Part shown: positions 57,111 through 64,000 of the stretch, one piece after another | How the letters are laid out: each line of letters starts with the position of its first letter | How positions within the stretch are numbered: the first letter of the stretch is position 1 | Source of the DNA: Cryptomeria japonica | Taxonomy: Eukaryota > Streptophyta > Pinopsida > Cupressales > Cupressaceae | Assembly (NCBI RefSeq): GCF_030272615.1 | Contig: NC_081409.1 | Location: 203,795,949 to 203,859,948 of the forward strand | Length of the DNA stretch: 64,000 nt | Direction of reading: 5' to 3' | Translations under genes and position numbers: made by a program | The notes under the pieces: model-generated | What the model was told of the DNA's origin: nothing | Seen by the model: the letters and a program-made list of their open reading frames with translations, nothing else | Databases searched by the model: none

Positions 57111-60091
57111 AGGTTGATCAAATTTCAAATGATGATGATGAGAATGATTTGACTATCGAGAATGAGAGGCTAAGTGAGAAAGCTAGTTTATAACATTTTT
57201 TTCAATATTATTTTCAAATTGGTTGGATTTAGGGGGTTAAGATTAGGATTAGGGGAAAATGAGAGTTTCAATGTTCACTCTTTGTGTGTAGTAAGGTCAA
57301 AATATTCCATAATTGAGGGTTTTTGATCACCACATGAATGGATATTTGAGTGATTTTGCCATGACCTTTGTTACATAAACAATGAAAATCCCTACCACCC
57401 TAACAAATTTTAGTGCTTCTTCAAACTCCAGAGTCACTTTTGATAAATTCATTATTTGTAGAGTTGTAATAGCTATTCTAGCATCCTCGAGACCCACCTC
57501 TATAGGAGTTATTTACCTTACTCTAACCCAACATCATCAAAATAAAGCCTATCCTATTAGAAATAAACATATGAACCAATAAGCCTAACTATCTTCTCAA
57601 AAAGGCAACTATGTTCAACTATGTTCTTTGATAAGCATTCAACAACAAAAAAACTCAATATTGATTGACATTGTAAACCTCATTAATGGCAACTAATGTT
57701 CCTTCAACTAATATTCTCACTTAGACATTTAGTATGGACACTTCTATTGAGATACAATTTGATCCCCTCAATCTTGGTATCATTTCATCACCAAAGGTTC
57801 TGGAGATATGTGTTATATTTCATCTCTTTGATTTCTCGCTTCTTTAGAATTTAATGTTGCTTCAAATGGAGTTTTTTGTGATTGTTATAGTAGGATCATA
57901 TTCATCATCTTCCAAATACAACTTCTTGGGATAAGCGTCTCTATTATTCAAAGAAAAACTTACAATATTTTAAAGAAAAATTATATGGGGTTATTTTCCA
58001 GTTTTATTTTAAAGAAAAATTATATGGGGTTATTTTCCAGTTTTTGTTGTGTTGAATATTGAGATTTATGACCGTCTCTAGATTTTCGTTGATTGCTAAA
58101 AAGATTTGTCCTTTTGGCTGATTCTAAGGAGATTATTTGCTTCCCTAATTCTAGATGGAATTTGAACAGGTCTATTGATTAGTGATCTTACATATTAAAT
58201 AATACTTGGTCTTTTGTTGTTGAGCCTAAAAAAGTGTGCTTTAGATGGTTTTAATCCTAAAGAAACTTTTTGTTAATTTGATAAAAACATTTCCTAGCAT
58301 ATCTGCTAGATCTATTCTTTCTGCAACAAGTTTGTTACTATTGAACATCTTTTTTTATTGTATCTAAGGTGCTTAATAAGTTTCCTTTGGTCCTTACTAA
58401 TTATATTTTGTGGCATGTTTGTTAAGTGGGGAAAGATAAGGTTTTTCAAGACAAAAGAAGGCACTTTACTAATTTAAACTACAAGTTCTCAACAACAAAA
58501 AATATGTGAAAAGGGTCTACTTTTGGCCTCATGATAGGAGCAACATAAACAAGGAATTGAAGATCAAAAGAAAGTATTCTAAGAAGTAGAACATCAACAT
58601 TCCTAATAAAATTAAACAGTTTAACTATGTAACCAATATTAAGTATCAACTTGTTAAAGATCCAAATATGAAAGCTCGATTGATCCTCCTATCAGGCTTT
58701 TTTTATGCAATGATTATCAATACAAACTAAAATATGGTTGGGATCAATCTTACATTATCTCTTTATCTTTTAAACTAGGATTTTGTATTATTTTTGATAC
58801 TTTGAAAGCTCTTGTTGCCCAAGTGGATTAGGCTTTACTATTGGTTGTTATTAGTACAAACTAATATTATATGGTGACTTTCACCTCATATTGCACCTAT
58901 TTTACAATGATACTCAATATATATAAAAACTTTGTAGGACAAGTACTTGACAAATATATTAGGTTTGCTTCACGAGTTCCTTTATATAGATTTAGAGGAC
59001 ATCGTTAAGGATATTCATATCCTCTTTGATGACACCCTTTTCACAACTATCTTCACTACTTCATTGTCTTTGGATTCTATATTTGACTCCACTAGGCTTT
59101 TTATTTTCACATTCTTCAATTTGGTCTATGACTCCTCATTCGATGTTGGCACCTCTTGAACCAACATGTTTATATTTGAGCACTTTCCAAAGAGACCTCA
59201 CATTACTATCTTTCTCCCCTCATATTCCTTTTTAGAATTTGAAGGTATCTTACATACAACTGTGTCATTTCTTACAACAAGGTGAAATGTTGTTCATCAA
59301 TTGTAGGTTATCGAGTTTTCTTAAATATTTATAGTTAAACATCTACCATAAGAGCATTATACTTTTTTCCTTTGTAGTGGGGGGTAGGGAGGTCGGAGAG
59401 GGGGGCAAGGCATGCACATAAGGGAAATTGCATAGTATCTCTTCTTCTTTTTCATCCCTTTGGAGGAGTTTTGCCCAACAACTTTTTTCTCATATTTAGA
59501 GGGAAACCATTTTGTACATGCACACCTTACATGACCACACATTTTCTCAAATCCATCCATCTAATTTTTCCTACTCACTCATGTTATTCTTATTGAGAGG
59601 TGTGACGTGTAAGTGAATTTTTTAATTGCACATTTATATAATTATATCCTATATATGCACACCTCACATACTCTTTTAAGTAATCTCTTGTAATCTCTCA
59701 TTTGCAACATATTTACATCCTTTGATATAATAAAATTATTCTCATTTTGGGTTGTTCTTGTGCTTCATTGAAGCTCCTTGATCTTGGGTTGCCATCTTCC
59801 TAGTCAAATCTTATAAGCACAAGTAGTGCCTGCTTTACCTAGACTTTAACTTTCACATCTTGATACCATTGGATGCAAATACCAAAAACCTAAGGATTGA
59901 AGAATCAAGAAAAGCAAATTTAAATACCATAATCTTACCATTGAAATTAATTTTTAAAATTGCAAAATTGTGGCGTTTGATTATCCATGTCCATCCACTA
60001 GTTCCTAGGTGATTTGTGGTACTAAGATTCAACTTGATTTCAATAGAAATCTAAAAAGTAGTTAAATAGTGATTCTTAACCCACATCAATC
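57111..60091. other. Intergenic DNA, no gene supported
   Basis: AT-rich, with a 39-bp tandem duplication at 57967-58044 (ATTTTAAAGAAAAATTATAT start) and a G-rich patch at 59379-59408. Open frames at 57382, 58947, 59026 and 59357 have no domain I recognise. Confidence 0.5.
57967..58044 (+). repeat. 39-bp perfect tandem duplication
   Basis: Two essentially identical 39-bp copies of a segment starting ATTTTAAAGAAAAATTATAT and ending CCAGTTTT. Confidence 0.9.
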
Positions 60092-61374
60092 TGTTCGATA
60101 CTCATGTCTAATTACCTGGTTTACACAAATCTAGGTGATTTTGATTGCATCTACTATATGTTGGGTTGGTATAAAATGTGTTACTCTAGTGAGTTTGTTT
60201 ATCACAACCAAGATCAAATTATGTCATTGCTAGGTTTTGGGTAATCCCATAATAAAATCTAGGAAAAATACATCTTATTCCATTCTAGATTATCATGTGG
60301 ATTGTTTCTTAGGGTTAAAATTAGTCATAAAAGATATTCAGATATAAAAGAGTGAGTCACAACTCTAAATCCAATTAAAATTAACTCCTAAATGACAATG
60401 AAATAATGTTTAAATCAATTGAATAATAAAAATCTAATTAAATTCCCTCAATTGATTCAACAAAGCTTCCATTGCTCTTCTCTGAATTGTGTATGTAGGT
60501 GGCTCTCAGGGGTTGCACTGATATTTCCTACATAAGATAGACCATTGTTTTGAAGATAGTGATTCTAGATTGAAATTGGGAAATAAGCCTTGCTTTTATA
60601 AATTTTCAGGTGAGATGGGGTGAGAAATTAAACTGAAGTGGTGATTGATAGATAACAAATTTTGATTGATCAGTTAAGTGAATTGATTGATCTGTTAACA
60701 GGATAGATTGATTTGTTAACTCATTTGATTGATTAGTGGATTGAATTGATTAAGGAGATAACTTAATTGATTATCTAGTTGACTAGATTGATTGAGGAGA
60801 AGATTGAATTGATTGATTAGTCAGAAAGGTGATTTGGAGTGAAAATGGGAGATTGGAGAGTTAATTGAGTTAACAGATTTGATGAACCAGTTAAGATTTT
60901 CAACATGTGTTGTAGGAGATTGAATTGAACTTCATTTTCATTTTAATTTTCGAGTGCTGAAATGCACATGAGATTTATTGAAATTCATTGAAACTCAAAT
61001 TTGGTGAAATGTGAATTTGGGAGAAATGAAATTAGATGAGATTAGGTGAAATTCAAATTTGGGGATTTGGAGGAAAAAGCTAATTAATTAAATAATTTAA
61101 ATGAAATTATTTAATCATTAGAAATACGATTAATTAAATAATAAAGATTATTTAATTAAGGGAATTAATTGTAATTAATTAAATAATTAATATTTGAGAA
61201 TGGGTTAATGATGATTTAACTAATAGATAGAAATTAGATAATTAGTAAGATTGAAACTGATGATTAAATTAGTTTATAAGAACAAATTAGCTTAATTAAA
61301 TAATTAAAGAATTACTTAATTAATAAGACAAATAAATTAGTACATGATTCACAAGACATATTTAGGTATCTTTA
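60092..61374 (-). repeat. 3' LTR of element E
   Basis: On the reverse strand it starts TAAAGATACCTAAATATG, a decayed form of TGTAGACACCTAAA, directly after the polypurine tract. It is AATTAATTAAAT-rich near the start, like the LTRs of elements A and B, with a TATA-like TTTATAAAAGC at 60593-60604. I place its 3' end at CGAACA (60092) from the distance to the TATA box; this end is uncertain. The 60660-60800 stretch is a degenerate TTGATT-rich low-complexity run. Confidence 0.6.
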
Positions 61375-61387
61375 TTTGCCCCTCTTT
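61375..61387 (-). other. Polypurine tract of element E
   Basis: The reverse strand reads AAAGAGGGGCAAA, matching the tract of element A (18904-18918). The preceding CATTTTCTTT word is also shared by both. Confidence 0.75.
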
Positions 61388-61654
61388 GATACAATGTCAA
61401 AACGACATTGTTTCAAAGAAAATGAAATTTTTTTTTTTTGCCCCAGTATGCCCCAGTGACGCTTTAGGTGTAAATATGCCCCCTCGGGAAAGGTGGTCGA
61501 AAAATTATGGAATTGAGACCGTTTTCCCGATATAGTGGTAATGAGAAATCGTTTCAAGTTTTGCGCAATTTCAATTTTGTTTGATCTGTCTACAAGTGTG
61601 TTGAAGTTCAAGGGGATGACGATCGTTGGAGTGGTAAAAACCCTCATTTTGAGC

Positions 61655-61664
61655 TATAAATAGT
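61655..61664 (+). promoter_or_regulatory. TATA box upstream of the antisense PMD frame
   Basis: CTATAAATAG lies about 100 bp before the likely coding start (near 61755), on the same strand as the PMD frame and opposite to element E. Confidence 0.5.
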
Positions 61665-61915
61665 GACTTTGACCTTTCATTTGCTCATTTGCATTCTTTT
61701 GAGTTCTTGGAGTTCCTTCAGATTTTCAAGCTTTCTTGCGACTTTGCGAGCATCATGGTCGGCTTCTGAGTGCGATTGCACTTATCTGATCGAGTCTGAT
61801 CATACCAGAGACCACCTGGGACGGGAGGCATGGTACGTATTCCAAAAAAATTACTCGTTTTTGCCTGTTTGTGCTAAATTTTCCAAAATTTGTTCATAGC
61901 ATAAAATTTAAGTGA

Positions 61916-62090
61916 TGCGCAATTGTATATTGTTTTATGCGCATTTGTCTTTAATAATTCGCAATTGATTTAACTAATGCACAATTGTTTAAATGGTTCA
62001 CAATTGTTCTTATCAATTCGCATATGTGATAAGTAATTCACATTTGTTGTTAATAATGCACATTTGTCATTATTGTTGCGCATTTGTTGA
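61916..62090 (+). repeat. 20-bp-period tandem array, nine units
   Basis: A [GA]CA[AT][TA]TTG core recurs at 61919, 61941, 61961, 61981, 62000, 62020, 62040, 62060 and 62080. The spacing is 19-20 bp after the first step of 22. It lies in the putative intron of the PMD frame. Confidence 0.85.
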
Positions 62091-62599
62091 TTCGATTGAT
62101 TTTTCAATATGTATGATTTTAATTTGTCATGCGAATACTCTATTTGACTTTTTCATGTTTTTATTTGCTGGAGAATATGATGGTCTCGGTCTTTGATCCG
62201 AGTTGAGTGCTGAGGAGGTTGCCACCGACATGTTGGTTTGTATCACGTATTGCACTTGCCCAAGGTTACGACCAACAACGCCATGATCATAACATTAGTT
62301 GAGTGTTGGAATTTAGAGACATGTTCTTTACATTTACCTAATGGAGAGGCGCCCATCACTTTCGAGGATGTATGACACATCTTGCACATTCTCATTCATG
62401 GTGCGAGGGTGATATATGATCATTGAGTTGGTATAGCCAACATGTGCAAGTTGCGTGAGTGTATAGAGGAGGAACTCCAAATCAGAGGTCGGCATGAGAT
62501 CCCTTGGGAGATGATGAATTATGACGAGCTTACCATTTCACTGGTTGACTGATGTGGTATTGCTAGTGGCATGTTCACAATTACTGGAGTAGCTGATTT

Positions 62600-64000
62600 T
62601 TTTGACTTTTTTGTTGTGTGGCTATATCCCAACCCTTGGTGTTTTAGGTTGTCTATAGGTAAGATGGGTTCTATGATGCCTTGAGCATTTAGTCCCAATT
62701 ATGTTGTTCCATCATAGCCATATCTTTGTAATATTGTGAATCCATTCCCATATAGATCTAAGGGATGTTTAATAACATGGTAGTCTTCTTCAACATTCAT
62801 GTCTTTTTCTAGGGCTTCATCTTGTATGTCTCCCCATCTAACAAATGAGAAATAGTCTAAATATTTGACAATATCTTTTCCTTTATCTTGCTTGGTGACA
62901 GTAGACGAGGGTCTCCCAAAAGTTCTAGGAGATAGAGATACGAGTCTTGTTGATCATGATCTAGCAATAGAGCATTCCCCACACCCTTCATCCTTGATTT
63001 GCAGTGGAGGTGCAATAGGAATGTATGGTGTAGAATTTTGTGCATCTGATGGTGCCATAGATCCCGATCGTGGAATGATTATAGATTCTTGATTGATAGG
63101 GACTTGGTTGTCTGTACTTGCTCTCAAGTAGTTACAGTGCCGAAAAGGATTTGGGTCTCTGTACTATTATTTCAATTCCATTGAATGGAATCTTGATGCA
63201 TTGATGAAATACGGAAGGTACACCCTACATGGCATGTATCCATGAACGACCCAATAACTTATTGTATCCCAGTTCTTTGTCTAATACTTGGAACAAAACA
63301 TTGGTAGTAATATGTCCAACTTGTACTGGCAGCGTGACCACCGCTTTTGAAAGACGCTCTTCATCATCATATGCCTTTATGTTGATCTCTTTGTAGGGTC
63401 CTATGAATATAGCCTAGTGCTTGAAGAAATTTGAGGGTGCGTATATTCAACCCTACTCCTCCATCAACCAACACTCTTTTGATCATTTTCCTATGAATGT
63501 ATGCTACCAGATGTAAAGGATCATTGTGCATGATTCTATTTGTGGGGATATCTTGTTCTATGAAAGCAACTCGGGATGAAGTAGCTATGTTTCCCACCAT
63601 TGCTTGAAATGTAGTCTCATCTATATGTATTGAGAAAAACTAAATCTTCAAGTGCCTTGTCTAAGATTTTTCTAAGACTTGACGATATGCGAAGCAACTC
63701 AAAGAGTGAGATTTGTGTTGGAGTCTTCTTTAATTGATCTACAACATTGAAGTTACTCGTTTGAGGAGGTGTATGGGAAGGTACTCCTTGTAGTGTAATC
63801 TTTGTCACAACAACATAATCTCTGTTTCTAGGATTAACACTGATAGTGGCCACTATTGCATCTCCTTCATTGAGTGTATTGATGGTGTAGTCATAATCAA
63901 CCTTTGTGTAGTTGGCCATGTTATCTTGCGTTCTTGAACCAAAAGCTTGGCCTTGATTGTGCTTAACAAACGGATCTTTGTAGACAATGTGTGCTTGATT
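62600..64000 (-). pseudogene. gag-protease with G-patch-like motif, element E
   Basis: Reading the reverse strand from the window edge, the C-terminal part of gag (open from 64000; DYDYTINTLNEGDAIVATIS) is followed by KKTPTQISLFELLRIS, which aligns with element B's gag end. The protease has KRVLVDGGVGLNI near 63470, with DGG in place of D[ST]G, and YNKLLGRSWIHAM near 63235-63270. Beyond a stop after IHAM, QCIKIPFNGIEI is recognisable. The stretch 62753-62621 encodes NGFTILQRYGYDG, then LGLNAQG after a stop, then GLGY: a G-patch-like spacing matching element B. A frameshift lies between 63617 and 63600 and several stops are present. RT is missing. Confidence 0.82.

Larger units (their letters stand above)
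61650..62600 (+). pseudogene. Plant mobile domain (PMD) reading frame, antisense within element E
   Basis: The plus strand encodes a PMD-type (MAIN/MAIL-like) protein fragment. YHVLHLPKVTTNNAMIITLV near 62240-62300, then ECWNLETCSLHLPNGEAPIT and HGARVIYDH near 62300-62425, match the family's conserved WRPETHTFHLP-type core. Upstream, LSAEEVATDM is in another phase, so a frameshift lies near 62235. Stops occur near 62368, 62426 and 62550. A TATA box (CTATAAATAG, 61655-61664) precedes it, and a possible first exon ends at a GTACGT donor (61833) with an acceptor near 62173; the intron is inference. PMD genes occur both as host regulators and as passengers of plant transposons. Antisense position between the deleted pol and the polypurine tract suggests an element-borne ORF. 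Confidence 0.7.
60092..64000 (-). mobile_element. Internally deleted Tat-like Ty3/gypsy element, element E
   Basis: In reverse-strand order: gag and protease (64000-63100), a G-patch-like motif (62753-62621), a junction near 62600 where RT, RNase H and integrase are missing, a plant-mobile-domain reading frame in antisense, a polypurine tract (61387-61375), and an LTR (61374 to about 60092). The gag-protease part resembles element B, and the polypurine tract and adjacent sequence resemble element A, so this is the same broad Tat family. The 5' end is outside the window. Confidence 0.75.

Noticed and set aside
58300-58480. Possible LINE zinc-binding (zf-RVT-like) ghost
   Set aside because: A few residues resemble the motif but stops are dense and no flanking RT domain could be seen.
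59379-59408. G-rich tract with possible quadruplex
   Set aside because: One loop is too long for a standard motif and nothing else supports a role.
59850-59870. TGATACCA, reverse complement of a copia priming site
   Set aside because: Short match without a definable LTR end or polypurine tract next to it.

Overview
The window looks like a piece of a very large, transposon-filled plant nuclear genome. A conifer or other gymnosperm is my best guess. This is inferred from one apparently intact gene in 64 kb, many old and decayed LTR retrotransposons, several solo LTRs, long AT-rich intergenic DNA and Tat-type Ty3/gypsy elements with 1.2-1.6 kb LTRs. I see no tRNA, rRNA, CRISPR or bacterial-type signal.

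Left third (1-20478). Two related Ty3/gypsy Tat-lineage elements are nested. Element A supplies an integrase remnant (2-937), a repeat-rich 3' UTR (938-3360 and 18734-18903), a polypurine tract and a 3' LTR (18919-20478). Element B (3361-18733) sits inside A's 3' UTR. It has a 5' LTR, a PBS-like site, a long leader, a gag-pro-RT-RNase H-archaeal-type RNase H-integrase coding line with many stops and frameshifts, an antisense coiled-coil reading frame, and a 5'-truncated 3' LTR. A G-patch-like motif lies between protease and RT.

Middle (20479-38246). This part holds a reverse-strand Ty3 gag remnant, a MITE-like inverted-repeat element, a solo LTR with TSD CTTAT, and a 6.5-kb element with about 2.1-kb LTRs and TSD GTTAC. 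That element has no recognisable pol. The rest is AT-rich DNA with small tandem duplications.

Host gene (38633-39925). An intact, single-exon KIN17-type DNA/RNA-binding protein gene, with duplicated motifs in its upstream region, is the only convincing cellular gene.

Right part (41412-64000). A solo LTR with TSD CCCGC is followed by a chain of three Ty1/copia LTRs separated by two 0.3-kb coding-free internal regions. The first of these LTRs is split by a 4.1-kb giant solo LTR (TSD CAACT) that carries 13 copies of a near-palindromic hairpin unit. A decayed copia gag-pol follows. At the right edge is a reverse-strand Tat-like element with gag, protease and G-patch, then an internal deletion. 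It carries a plant-mobile-domain reading frame in antisense, then a PPT and an LTR.

Most interesting: the hairpin array inside the giant solo LTR; antisense extra ORFs (plant mobile domain, coiled coil) in two Tat elements; and a G-patch-like motif shared by those same two elements.
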